A stretch of DNA of 42,922 nucleotides, taken from contig NZ_KV823251.1 in NCBI RefSeq assembly GCF_001815905.1, positions 1 to 42,922 of the forward strand, written 5' to 3'. Position 1 is the first letter of the stretch, and each line of letters starts with the position of its first letter. A model generated the notes under the pieces. The model had not been told where the DNA came from. It saw nothing but the letters and a program-made list of their open reading frames with translations, and did not search any database. Below are positions 34,629-42,895 of this stretch, one piece after another. A program made the translations under genes and the position numbers. Source of the stretch: Brevibacterium sp. HMSC07C04 (lineage in GTDB: Bacteria > Actinomycetota > Actinomycetes > Actinomycetales > Brevibacteriaceae).

Positions 34629-35459
34629 TCAGCCTTGGATAAAGGGAGCTATGCGGGTGTGGAGAGCGGCTTCAGTCTGTGCGCCCCAGCCTCCGAAGAA
34701 GCCGAGAACGCCGTCGAACTGAGCGGCGATGAGTTCCAGCAGCAGCCGACCGGACTCGGTGGCTGCCAGCGCTGCGGCAAGTGCCAGCAGACCGGCCAGC
34801 GCGAGCACCAGCAGCTGCCAGGATCCGGCGCGCTGCCGGTACAGCAGCGACACGCCCTTGGCGTCGACTACGCGTGATCCGAGGATCATGCGGACCACGT
34901 AGGCCGACGGCTGGCTTTCAGCGCCCGCGTGGGCATATTCGATGACAGTGGGTGAGCCCACTGCCACGATGAGCGGCGCACCGAGAGCATCCGCCAGCAG
35001 CAGGCCCGCGTCTTCGTTGGTGCCGGCTGTTTTCAGAACGTCGTAGTGCAGGCCCTCTTTTTCCAGCCGCTGGATGCCTTCGGCCGGACGGCCCGGGCTG
35101 TGGTGGGCAATGAGCACAGCACCTGACAGAAGCGGTGAATCGCCGACAGCATCGAGATTGCCGATGATGATGTCGGGACGGTGACCGGCTTCGAGAAGGG
35201 CGTCGGCCCCTGCGTCAACCCCAATGAGCAGCGGGCGGTACTCCCGGATGTAGGACTTGAGCATTGCCAGGTCCTCTTTGTAGTTGTATCCGGCAGATAC
35301 GACCAGCGCTTGGCGTTTGAACATCGACTTGGGGATGTCCGGCAGGTCCAGCGCGCTGAACAGGAGGTCGGAGTGCGCGTGGACGAAGGTCGCCATGTCA
35401 TCGACAAGGTCGGCGATAATTCCGCCGTGTCCTTTTTCAACAGTTTCTGCAGTGTCCAC
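34629..35459 (-). CDS. steA: SteA-like cytokinetic ring protein, N-terminally short
   Basis: The product is 276 aa. It matches the C-terminal part of SteA/Rv1697-like proteins: ALVVSAGYNYKEDL, LLIGVDAGADALLEAGHRPD, IIIGNLDAVGDS and a C-terminal membrane span (about 215-233). SteA supports septum formation with SteB in corynebacteria. Family members are about 390 aa; the first about 115 residues are missing here. The frame closes only six codons upstream of the GTG at 35459, and the start sits 4 bases after the recN stop, so the shortening is real in this sequence and not a start-choice problem. Confidence 0.82.
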   Translation of the reverse strand: MDTAETVEKGHGGIIADLVDDMATFVHAHSDLLFSALDLPDIPKSMFKRQALVVSAGYNYKEDLAMLKSYIREYRPLLIGVDAGADALLEAGHRPDIIIGNLDAVGDSPLLSGAVLIAHHSPGRPAEGIQRLEKEGLHYDVLKTAGTNEDAGLLLADALGAPLIVAVGSPTVIEYAHAGAESQPSAYVVRMILGSRVVDAKGVSLLYRQRAGSWQLLVLALAGLLALAAALAATESGRLLLELIAAQFDGVLGFFGGWGAQTEAALHTRIAPFIQG

Positions 35460-35463
35460 AGGG

Positions 35464-37173
35464 CTATTCTTTCACGCTGTCGAATGAGGATTTTTCCTGC
35501 GCGGCAATTGCCAGCAGCTCGTCAGCGTGTTCGCGTGCCGAATCAGATTCGGCCAGACCCGACAGCATGCGCGCAAGTTCGTGTTCGCGTTCTTCCCGGC
35601 TGAGAACCGAAACACCGGAGACAACGCCTTCGCCCGCATCGTCTTTGGACACCGTGACGTGATTGTCAGCCCACGCGGCGACCTGGGCCAGGTGGGTGAC
35701 GACGATGACCTGCGAGTGTCGGGCCAGCTGCGCCAAGCGGCGGCCGATCTCGATGGCAGCACGGCCTCCGACACCGGCGTCGACCTCGTCGAACACGAAG
35801 GTGGGGAAGGTGATGCTGCGGGCCATGACCACCTCAATGGCGAGCATGACGCGGGACAGTTCGCCGCCGGAGGCGAGCTTGCCGATTTCACCGGGCACAG
35901 TAGACGAATGGGCCGCAAACAGAAGTGACACGGAGTCACAGCCGTGGACCGCCGGTTCGGCTTCTTCGATTGCGAAGGTGATTGAGGCTTTCGGCATGGA
36001 CAGCGCCGCGAGTTCAGCGCCGACGGCCTGCGAGAACTCTTCTGCTGCCTTTTCCCTCTGCTCGGTCAGCCGGGTGCCCTTGTCAAGCATGTCTGTTCGT
36101 GCCGCTTCGACCTGGGCGTCCATTGTGGCAAGGCTCTCACCGGCTTCGCGCAGCCGCAGAAGTTCAGCGCCGGCTTCTGTCTCAAAAGCCAGCACCGCCG
36201 AGGTGTCCTCACCGTAGGCGGACAGGGAGCCTAGATCTGCACGCCGCTGTTCGATGTCTTCGAGCGACCTGTCCCCGAGCTCGTCAAAGCCGGCCAAGTA
36301 CTCGCTCAGTCGTGCCGCCCTGTCTGACAGCTGCAGGCCCAGATCGGTCAGCGCCGAGGCGTGTTCTGTGAGCGTGCCGTCCGAGGCGGCTGCCTGGCTG
36401 AGATGCGCGGCTGCCGCATTGACCTGGTCGACGGCGTTCGCGGTGTCGTCCCAGTCGGCTCCGGTGAGGCAGGCCTGTGCTGAAGCGACCGCGGTTTTCA
36501 ATTCGTGTGCCGAGGCCAGGCGGTTGGCAAGAGCTGTCAGTTCGACGTCTTCGCCTTCCAACGGGCGGACTTCCTCGATCTTCTCCAGCGCGGTTTCCAG
36601 GAACTCGATTCGCTGCTCCCTTTCGGTCGCAGAGTCTGTCAGTTCGGCATGTTCTTCTTTCAGCGATGTCCACGTGGCGTACGCTGCGGCGTAGTCCTGA
36701 CGCGCCCGGGCAAGTTTCTGCCCGCCGAAGCTGTCAAGCAGTTCGCGCTGCCGGGTGCGGCTGCGCAGAGTCATCTGTTCTGACTGTCCGTGCATAGACA
36801 CGAGCTCACGACCGACATCCGACAGCAGACCGGCTGGCACGGTGCGTCCTCCCGCGGTGGCCCGGGCACGGCCTGAAGCGGGGATGGTGCGGGTGACGAT
36901 GAGTTCACCCTCGGCTTCGCCGCCGGCGTCTTCGACGCGTTCGGCAACATCGGGCTGACCTGTGATGTCGAAGATTCCCTCGACAACAGCACGGTCTTCT
37001 CCGGCTCGGACTACGTGGCTGCCGCTGCGTGCGCCCAGCAGAAGGTCAAGCGCGGTGACAAACATCGTCTTCCCTGCCCCGGTTTCTCCGGTGACGACTG
37101 TCAACCCTGGCGAGAGTTCCACCTCGGCTGTTTTTATGACTCCGAGGTTCTCTATGCGCAGAACCTCAATCAT
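35464..37173 (-). CDS. recN: DNA repair protein RecN
   Basis: The product is 569 aa. It is an SMC-like ATPase for double-strand-break repair: Walker A GETGAGKTM (29-37), long coiled-coil arms (about 160-360), a signature SGGELSRVMLAIE and a Walker B FVFDEVDAGVGG. The ATG at 37173 overlaps the nadK stop by 8 bases. Confidence 0.95.
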   Translation of the reverse strand: MIEVLRIENLGVIKTAEVELSPGLTVVTGETGAGKTMFVTALDLLLGARSGSHVVRAGEDRAVVEGIFDITGQPDVAERVEDAGGEAEGELIVTRTIPASGRARATAGGRTVPAGLLSDVGRELVSMHGQSEQMTLRSRTRQRELLDSFGGQKLARARQDYAAAYATWTSLKEEHAELTDSATEREQRIEFLETALEKIEEVRPLEGEDVELTALANRLASAHELKTAVASAQACLTGADWDDTANAVDQVNAAAAHLSQAAASDGTLTEHASALTDLGLQLSDRAARLSEYLAGFDELGDRSLEDIEQRRADLGSLSAYGEDTSAVLAFETEAGAELLRLREAGESLATMDAQVEAARTDMLDKGTRLTEQREKAAEEFSQAVGAELAALSMPKASITFAIEEAEPAVHGCDSVSLLFAAHSSTVPGEIGKLASGGELSRVMLAIEVVMARSITFPTFVFDEVDAGVGGRAAIEIGRRLAQLARHSQVIVVTHLAQVAAWADNHVTVSKDDAGEGVVSGVSVLSREEREHELARMLSGLAESDSAREHADELLAIAAQEKSSFDSVKE

Positions 37174-38092
37174 CGCGCACCCCCGGTCCGCGCCAGCCAG
37201 CCACCGGCAGCTGGAATTTGGCGACCAGGCGGTCGGTGAAAACACCTTTGTTCAGGCGGGCCAGAGGTACTGGAACAGCTGAGCGGCGAGCCTCAACGCG
37301 GGCTCCTTCGGGCAGGTCGAAGCGGAAGCGCCCGTCACAGAACAGAACTGCTCGCGTACCGGGTGTCACGGGCTGGAACTCGACACCCAGTGTCGAGGAC
37401 GGGGACACCACCAGCGGAGTGGAGAACAGCGCGTGCGCCGAGATCGGCACCATGAGGAGCGCCTCGACGTCCGGCCAGATGATCGGCCCTCCGGCGGAGA
37501 ATGCGTAGGCTGTTGAACCGGTCGGAGTGCCCATGATGACGCCATCACAGCCGAAGGTCGACACGGGGCGGCTGTCTACGCCGACAACCACTTCGATCAT
37601 CGAAGCACCGCGGTCTTTTTCCACCGTTGCCTCGTTCAGCGCCCAGTCTTCGTGAATCAGTTCATCACCGAGGGTGACGGTGATGTCGAGGCTCATGCGC
37701 TGCTCGACAACGTAGTCGCGGGCGATGGCAGCTTCGACAGTGTCATGGAGGTCTTTGCGCTCGGCTTCTGCGAGGAAGCCCACGTGCCCCAGGTTGATGC
37801 CCATGATCGGCACACCGGTGCCGTGGAAGTGCGAGGCCGCGCGCAGAATCGTGCCGTCCCCGCCGAGAACCATGACGAGTTCGGGGCCGGTCTCGGAGTC
37901 GAGTTCAGCGAAATCGCTGAGGACTTCAATACCCGACAGATCAAGATCCCCGTACGATGACAGGCTGGCGTATTCGCGGTGTGCGATGACCGGTGTGATT
38001 CCGCGATCTATCAGGCTCGCGCAGACCGTCTGCGCGGCAGCGCGGGCACTCCGGCGGTGCGGATGCACTACAACGACGATTCTTCGATTCAC
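37166..38092 (-). CDS. nadK: NAD kinase
   Basis: The product is 308 aa. The GGDGT motif is at 77-81, with GVPIMGINLGHVGFLAE, NEATVEKD and TPTGSTAYAFSAGGPI, all NAD kinase signatures. It makes NADP from NAD. The GTG at 38092 overlaps the tlyA stop (GTGA). Confidence 0.96.
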   Translation of the reverse strand: MNRRIVVVVHPHRRSARAAAQTVCASLIDRGITPVIAHREYASLSSYGDLDLSGIEVLSDFAELDSETGPELVMVLGGDGTILRAASHFHGTGVPIMGINLGHVGFLAEAERKDLHDTVEAAIARDYVVEQRMSLDITVTLGDELIHEDWALNEATVEKDRGASMIEVVVGVDSRPVSTFGCDGVIMGTPTGSTAYAFSAGGPIIWPDVEALLMVPISAHALFSTPLVVSPSSTLGVEFQPVTPGTRAVLFCDGRFRFDLPEGARVEARRSAVPVPLARLNKGVFTDRLVAKFQLPVAGWRGPGVRDD

Positions 38093-38976
38093 CGAGCCTC
38101 CTCGCCACCCAAACTATCAGCCCGCCTGTCCGTTTGCTCTGTGTGTGCGGGCACGGTCAGCGGGTGGTGGGCTCCCGCACGGACGTGGGCAGCCAGGCGT
38201 TCGCGGCTGAGCTTCTGCCCCGCCGAGGCGGATGGCAGGGGGCGCTGTGTCTGCCCCGTGTGCGCCCACAGGAAGTATTCGATGTTGCCGGTCGGACCCG
38301 GCAGCGAAGACTGGACGATTCCGCACAGCTGTCCTCCGAGCTTCTCAACGTGTTCGGCAACGGAGCACACCGCCTCAGCGCGAGCCTGCGGGTCGGTGAC
38401 CACGCCGTGCTTGTCCAAGGCGCTGCGCCCGGCTTCGAACTGCGGTTTGACCATCAGCACAAGATCGCCTTCGGTGTTCTCCAGCAGCGGCTGCGCAATG
38501 AGCGTCAGCGAAATGAACGACACGTCCGCAACCGTCATCTGCATTTTCCTGCCGCCCAGCCATTCGCCGGTGAGGTTGCGCAGATTGTGCTCTTCAAGAC
38601 TCGTCACCGCCGGGCTGCTGCGAAGACCCGGGTCAAGCTGAGCCGTGCCGACGTCGACCGCCCACACGTGCTCGGCACCTAGTGACAGCAGAACCTGGGT
38701 GAAGCCGCCGGTGGAGGCTCCGGCGTCCAGGCAGTTCAGCCCGCTCGGACTGAGTGCAAAGGCATCGAGGGCACCGATGAGCTTATGAGCGGAACGAGCC
38801 ACCCAGGGGTCGGCGCTGTCCACGGTGATGTCGGCGGTGTCGCTCACAGTGGCCGAGGGCTTTGTGGCAGTCTGGCCGTCAACGGCAACTCGGCCGGCCC
38901 GGATTTCGCGCTGTGCTCTGTTGCGGGAGCGGACGAGGCCGCGCCGCACGAGCGCAGCATCAAGGCGCAGCGTCAT
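38089..38976 (-). CDS. tlyA: TlyA family rRNA (cytidine-2'-O)-methyltransferase
   Basis: The product is 295 aa. An N-terminal S4 domain (RLDAALVRRGLVRSRNRA) precedes a Rossmann methyltransferase domain with SAM motif CLDAGASTGGFTQ (82-94) and the K-D-K-E residues (K65 in SAHKL, D in VADVSFI, K and E in LMVKPQFEAG). TlyA methylates 16S and 23S rRNA and affects capreomycin sensitivity. The ATG at 38976 overlaps the small upstream gene's stop. The C-terminal tail after the domain is His/Arg-rich. Confidence 0.93.
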   Translation of the reverse strand: MTLRLDAALVRRGLVRSRNRAQREIRAGRVAVDGQTATKPSATVSDTADITVDSADPWVARSAHKLIGALDAFALSPSGLNCLDAGASTGGFTQVLLSLGAEHVWAVDVGTAQLDPGLRSSPAVTSLEEHNLRNLTGEWLGGRKMQMTVADVSFISLTLIAQPLLENTEGDLVLMVKPQFEAGRSALDKHGVVTDPQARAEAVCSVAEHVEKLGGQLCGIVQSSLPGPTGNIEYFLWAHTGQTQRPLPSASAGQKLSRERLAAHVRAGAHHPLTVPAHTEQTDRRADSLGGEEAR

Positions 38977-39164
38977 GATGAGCGCGCATCGAGAATCGTT
39001 TCGATGCGATCCGTCAGGGCTTCGGCGGCTTTGACCGCTTCCGGTGTGTCGGCGCTGAGAACGGCTTCGAGCGCGGCGTGCAGTGAGTCCGCTTCACTGC
39101 TCGGGGCCGGCGGCGGCTGTGGGCTGGCTCCCCTGTCGGGCCGCTGTGTTTCTGGGCTGCTCAT
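38973..39164 (-). CDS. Small conserved protein between HAD phosphatase and tlyA
   Basis: The product is 63 aa, with a Pro/Ser-rich first half and a helical Ala/Glu-rich second half (ALEAVLSADTPEAVKAAEAL). It overlaps both neighbours by 4 bases, which supports real translation. A small protein at this position is common in actinobacteria; its role is unknown. Confidence 0.72.
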   Translation of the reverse strand: MSSPETQRPDRGASPQPPPAPSSEADSLHAALEAVLSADTPEAVKAAEALTDRIETILDARSS

Positions 39165-40144
39165 ACAAAGCGCTCCGGCAGGGTTCCGGCGTCCAACGGG
39201 CGGTCCAGGTGCGCTGACAGGGCTAGCGCAGCCGCAACCGCATGATTGTCAGGCCCGGAGTGGGTGATTCGACTGTTTTCGCAGCGCACGCGAGCTGCAC
39301 CGCACTGTGCGGCGTCCGCGTCACATCGGACAGTCGGAGTGTCTTCGACGGCGGCACGGACCGTGGCAATGGAAGAGGCGATCACATCCGGCTGCTGCGC
39401 CGGCGGCAGGGCAAGTGCAGAGTGGACGGAGTCGACTCCGGTGAGCACGAGAGCTGTCTGCATAGCGGCGGCTTTGCCCGCGGCAATGTCGGTGGCGATC
39501 TGGTCGCCGACCATAACGGCCCCGCTCATGTTCTGAGCCCGTGCCGCCAGTGTGAGCATGGTGGCTTCGGGCTTGCCGTACACCTCTGGGACGATTCCCG
39601 TGCATTCCTGAACAATCCGAACGAAGGAGCCGTTGCCGGGAAAGAATCCGGTTTCCTTGGGCATGCGCAGGTCCGGGTTAGTCGCGCAGAATCGCGCTCC
39701 GGCTCGAACCGCGGCAATTGCGCAGCACAGGTCGATGTTCCCCACATTCGCGGCAAGCCCCTGGAGGACGGCGTCAACCTGCTGTCGCCGACTGTCGAGT
39801 TCATCGATGAGCTCAGCGGTGGGCCGAACCGGTTTGAGACCAGCCTGCTCCACACACTGGGCGAGGAACTCACTGCCGACGATCAGCACGCGAGAACCCG
39901 CAGCCAGTTCCTCTGAAAGGCACTGAGCACCCGCAACAGCGGATGTCATGACCTGGCGGTCGTCGATGTCGACGCCGAAGCTCCGAATGTGCTTGGCCAT
40001 AGCGCTGTTTGAACGCGAAGCGTTGTTCGTGACGAAGCCGACGGGCCCGCGTGAAGCGAGATCGCGAAGTGTCGCACCGGCGCCGGGAACTTCTGCCCGA
40101 CCGGTGTAGACAACACCGTCGAGATCGAAAAGCCAACCTGTCAC
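39161..40144 (-). CDS. HAD-superfamily (subfamily IIA, NagD-like) phosphatase
   Basis: The product is 327 aa. The nucleophile motif is FDLDGVVYTG (D7, D9), followed by GFVTNNASRS, the cap domain, a GKPEATML segment with the catalytic Lys, and VGDQIATDI. The order fits the NagD/PGP group, which dephosphorylates small metabolites such as 2-phosphoglycolate or nucleotides. The GTG at 40144 overlaps the stop of the TPR-like gene (GTGA). About 60 C-terminal residues after the domain, Cys- and Arg-rich, are of unknown use. Confidence 0.9.
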   Translation of the reverse strand: MTGWLFDLDGVVYTGRAEVPGAGATLRDLASRGPVGFVTNNASRSNSAMAKHIRSFGVDIDDRQVMTSAVAGAQCLSEELAAGSRVLIVGSEFLAQCVEQAGLKPVRPTAELIDELDSRRQQVDAVLQGLAANVGNIDLCCAIAAVRAGARFCATNPDLRMPKETGFFPGNGSFVRIVQECTGIVPEVYGKPEATMLTLAARAQNMSGAVMVGDQIATDIAAGKAAAMQTALVLTGVDSVHSALALPPAQQPDVIASSIATVRAAVEDTPTVRCDADAAQCGAARVRCENSRITHSGPDNHAVAAALALSAHLDRPLDAGTLPERFV

Positions 40145-41520
40145 GGCTGAAACATGGGAGGCGTGTCTCCCGACTCCGGTTTGATGTCGCCGCTCTGCTG
40201 GCCCTGTCCTTCTTCAGATGTTTCGGATTCGGTGTCCCGCTGTGGCTTGGCCGAGTCGATATCAGCCATGATTTCGGCCATTTCCTCGTTGATTTCATCT
40301 TCGAGGGTGTTGCCTTCGGCTACTGGCACGGGGCCACTTTCAGCACCCGGGACGTCGCCCTTGTTGTCAGCATCTGCCGATTCTGTCGTCGCCGATTCAG
40401 CATCGACGGAATCGGGCTCGGCAGCTCCCTGCACCTCCGAGTCTGTTGGCGCATCTTCTGCGGATTCGCTTTCCGCAGACTCAGCTTGCGCCGGTGCGCT
40501 TTCTTCGGTCTGGGCGTCCTCAGCGGGTTCGTCCTCGAGTTCTTCCTCGATGACGATGATGTCGACTTCCTCCGAAGCGTCCGTCAGGCCCGTGCGTTCG
40601 GCAGTGACCTGCGCGAGCTTGTCGTATTTGTCGGCGGTCTCAGACTCACCGCTGACGCGCAGCAGGTCGGCGTAGGCCTGCAGCAGGCGGATTGCGCTTG
40701 CCGGTTTGTGTCCCGTGAATCCGACGCCTTCGATGGTATTCCGCGCTTCTTCCAGTTTGCCCAGATCAGAGTGGGCACCTGCGGCAACGATTGTCAGTTC
40801 CAGCCAAATGTCTTTGCTGACAGCGCTGCGGTCAGCAGCCGCGAACATGTCGATGGCTTTCTGCGGTCTGCCGCGGCCTCGTTCGGCATCGGCAATGACT
40901 GCCAGGTTGTCGTGGGAGCCGGTGATCCGCCTGTGCGTGCGCAGTTCGCGGGCGGCTTCGTCATACAGCCCCTTGTGATAGGCGACGAGGCCGAGTGCTT
41001 CACGGGCCGCACCGATTCGGCCGGCGCTTCTTGAAGCCGCTTTTGCGTGTTCGTATGCCTGGTCCAGGTCAGTGTCGAGAAAGAAACCGGCAGCGACTAT
41101 GTGCTTGGCGGTTCGCTCGGCGTTTTCAGCACTCAGACCCCGAAGTTCGCTCTTGACGTGTCCGGGGAGTTCTTTTCCTGTGATGCCTTCGGGGATGGGC
41201 GGAGCGCTGAAGTGGGGCCGATCGTCGCGTTTTTTCGGGCGGTGATCAGCGCGGCCGTTGTCTTTGAAGCGCGGTTTGCCGTCCCACTTCTTACGGCGGT
41301 CACCATCACGGCGCTGGCCATCCCAAGAACGCCCGTTACGGCGACGCTCACCGTTCCACTTCTTGGAACGCTCACCATCGCGGCGTTCGCCTTCCCAGGA
41401 ACGCCCGTCACGGCGGCTGCTCTTGCCTTGCGTTCCAGAGTCGCGGCGCTGAAAGCGGCTGCTGCGGTCCGGACGGCGGCTGCCGCGCTGCCCGTCGTGT
41501 GATGATGATGAATTCGCCAC
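40141..41520 (-). CDS. TPR-like helical repeat protein with an Arg-rich N-terminus
   Basis: The product is 459 aa in three parts. Residues 1-100 are very basic (Arg, Gly, Asp, Lys, Trp) and contain two copies of a 24-residue unit of the form R-x-GRSW-x-G-x-RRDG-x-R-x-KKW-x-G. Residues about 110-330 are helical pairs of TPR type (DQAYEHAKAASRSAGRIGAA, EAARELRTH, KAIDMFAAADRS). Residues 330-459 are acidic and low-complexity. It probably serves as a scaffold, perhaps with nucleic-acid contacts through the basic tail; this is inferred. The GTG at 41520 follows GGGGAGAG. It heads the long housekeeping operon. Confidence 0.78.
   Translation of the reverse strand: MANSSSSHDGQRGSRRPDRSSRFQRRDSGTQGKSSRRDGRSWEGERRDGERSKKWNGERRRNGRSWDGQRRDGDRRKKWDGKPRFKDNGRADHRPKKRDDRPHFSAPPIPEGITGKELPGHVKSELRGLSAENAERTAKHIVAAGFFLDTDLDQAYEHAKAASRSAGRIGAAREALGLVAYHKGLYDEAARELRTHRRITGSHDNLAVIADAERGRGRPQKAIDMFAAADRSAVSKDIWLELTIVAAGAHSDLGKLEEARNTIEGVGFTGHKPASAIRLLQAYADLLRVSGESETADKYDKLAQVTAERTGLTDASEEVDIIVIEEELEDEPAEDAQTEESAPAQAESAESESAEDAPTDSEVQGAAEPDSVDAESATTESADADNKGDVPGAESGPVPVAEGNTLEDEINEEMAEIMADIDSAKPQRDTESETSEEGQGQQSGDIKPESGDTPPMFQP
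41275..41415. repeat. Two-copy 72-base tandem repeat inside the TPR-like gene
   Basis: Two adjacent copies of a 24-codon unit encode the Arg/Trp-rich segments at residues 36-58 and 60-82. The DNA copies are similar but not identical, sharing blocks such as CCACTTCTT and GAACGCCCGT on the plus strand, so the duplication is old enough to have diverged or is kept by selection on protein sequence. Confidence 0.75.
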
Positions 41521-41569
41521 TGCTCTCCCCTATTGAAATCTGCAGGCTACAGTCTATCGCGAAGATAAT

Positions 41570-42604
41570 TCAGGCCCGGCCGGGCGCTGATGGGCGGCGG
41601 GTGTTCAAATGCTCCGCGAATTCCCGCACGATTTCGGCCGCGCTCTGTTCTCTGCATTCAGCCCATCCGGTTCCAGCCCAGAGGTTTTGCCATGCGGGAT
41701 CATCGCCCGCAGCCTTTTTCACTGTGCCGACCATGGCGTTCACTTGCGGGTAGCCGACAACAGCATCGGCGTCAAAGCGGTCAATGAACTCATTGCGCAG
41801 GCCTCTGGCTGGACGGCCGGAAAAGGCCCGCGTTCGAATTGTTTCTGTATACAGGCCCTCTAGAAGCGCCCTGCGATGGCAGGACTTTGTTCCGGCTTCG
41901 TTGCTTGTGAGAAAACGGGTGCCGATCTGGACTGCCTGTGCGCCGTGCTCAAGCAGTCTGGCGGCATCCCCGGGTGTTCCCACTCCACCAGCGGCGACAA
42001 GCGGCAGCGCTGAGCTGCTTCGGACCTCATCAAGCAAATCGGGCAAAGGCGTGTCGTTGGGCTCCGCGGACTGGTCGAACTGTCCACTGTGTCCTCCGGC
42101 GCCAGGGCCCTGAAGGATCAGAAAATCTGCCCCACACCGCTCTGCCTCCACTGCTTCATGCCTGGTGGTTGTCGTTATGCCCACAACAATGCCTGCGGAC
42201 TTCAGCGCAGAAAGAATCCGAGGTTCTGGAAGTCCGAAAGTGAACGAGCAGTAAGCGGGTCGGTGACGCAACACGATGTCAATCTTTGGGCCGAAGGCAT
42301 CGTCCGTGAACCTTGGCAGCGTCGGAGTGTCAATGCCGAACTGCGTAAATGCGGGCACGAGCGCCTTTCTGTACCCTTCAATGTCTGTGTCTTCAGCCCG
42401 GTGGCTTTCTGGAGCGAACACGTTGACGCCGAACGGGCGGTCGCCCATCTCAATGATCTGCTGCTCGAACTGCTGCGGCGTCGAATATCCGCCTGCCAAA
42501 AAGCCCAGCCCTCCTGCGTCGCTGACGGCCTTCACCAAGGCTGGGGTTGTGGGCCCGCCTGCCATAGGAGCTTGAACAATGGGAGTTGTCAGAACTTCGA
42601 ACAT
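41570..42604 (-). CDS. Nitronate monooxygenase / NPD-family FMN protein
   Basis: The product is 344 aa. It is a TIM-barrel flavoprotein of the 2-nitropropane dioxygenase family: PIVQAPMAGGPTTPALVKAV at the start, ILQGPGAGGHSGQF with the typical His, PLVAAGGVGTPGDAARLL and GAQAVQIGTRFL for FMN phosphate binding. It would oxidise nitronates to carbonyls; the physiological substrate is unknown. It lies 49 bases upstream of the TPR-like gene and may be in the same transcript. The ATG at 42604 has no strong ribosome-binding site. Confidence 0.9.
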   Translation of the reverse strand: MFEVLTTPIVQAPMAGGPTTPALVKAVSDAGGLGFLAGGYSTPQQFEQQIIEMGDRPFGVNVFAPESHRAEDTDIEGYRKALVPAFTQFGIDTPTLPRFTDDAFGPKIDIVLRHRPAYCSFTFGLPEPRILSALKSAGIVVGITTTTRHEAVEAERCGADFLILQGPGAGGHSGQFDQSAEPNDTPLPDLLDEVRSSSALPLVAAGGVGTPGDAARLLEHGAQAVQIGTRFLTSNEAGTKSCHRRALLEGLYTETIRTRAFSGRPARGLRNEFIDRFDADAVVGYPQVNAMVGTVKKAAGDDPAWQNLWAGTGWAECREQSAAEIVREFAEHLNTRRPSAPGRA

Positions 42605-42705
42605 AGAGCCAGCCTATCGAGCAGCGCCGCGAAAGTGCCATGTAAACGACGAGCCTGCAAACGGCTATCGCGAGCAGTCGGGCTGCCTGCCGCGGGCAAC
42701 AATTA

Positions 42706-42741
42706 ATCCCCTGTACCGGGTGTGCACGGCCAACAGGGGAT
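42706..42741. terminator. 9-bp hairpin upstream of the nitronate monooxygenase gene
   Basis: Arms 42706-42714 (ATCCCCTGT) and 42733-42741 (ACAGGGGAT) pair perfectly around an 18-base loop. It lies about 100 bases ahead of the monooxygenase start. It could end a transcript entering from the right, or act as an operator. Confidence 0.4.
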
Positions 42742-42840
42742 CAGATCTTCCAGGCTCAACAGAAAACACATAGGCCGGGAATCAATATTGAAGACACCCT
42801 TGATGAATCGCGGGGTGGGATTTGAGGTGGTGAATGGGTG

Positions 42841-42895
42841 AAGGCCCCCGGGGGGTTGGGGAGCAGGTGTGTGCTCTACCCAGCCTGGGGGCCTT
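42841..42895. terminator. Extended hairpin at the right window edge
   Basis: Outer arms AAGGCCCCC (42841-42849) and GGGGGCCTT (42887-42895) pair perfectly; inner stretches (GGGGAGCA with TGCTCTACCC) pair imperfectly, giving a long stem-loop followed by CATTTG. It looks like a terminator. The 27 bases after it cannot be assigned. Confidence 0.6.

Noticed and set aside
42785..42835. Second copy of the tRNA-Pro attachment core
   Set aside because: Only a short match (GTGGGATTTGA-like) is present; the T arm and anticodon loop are not reproduced.
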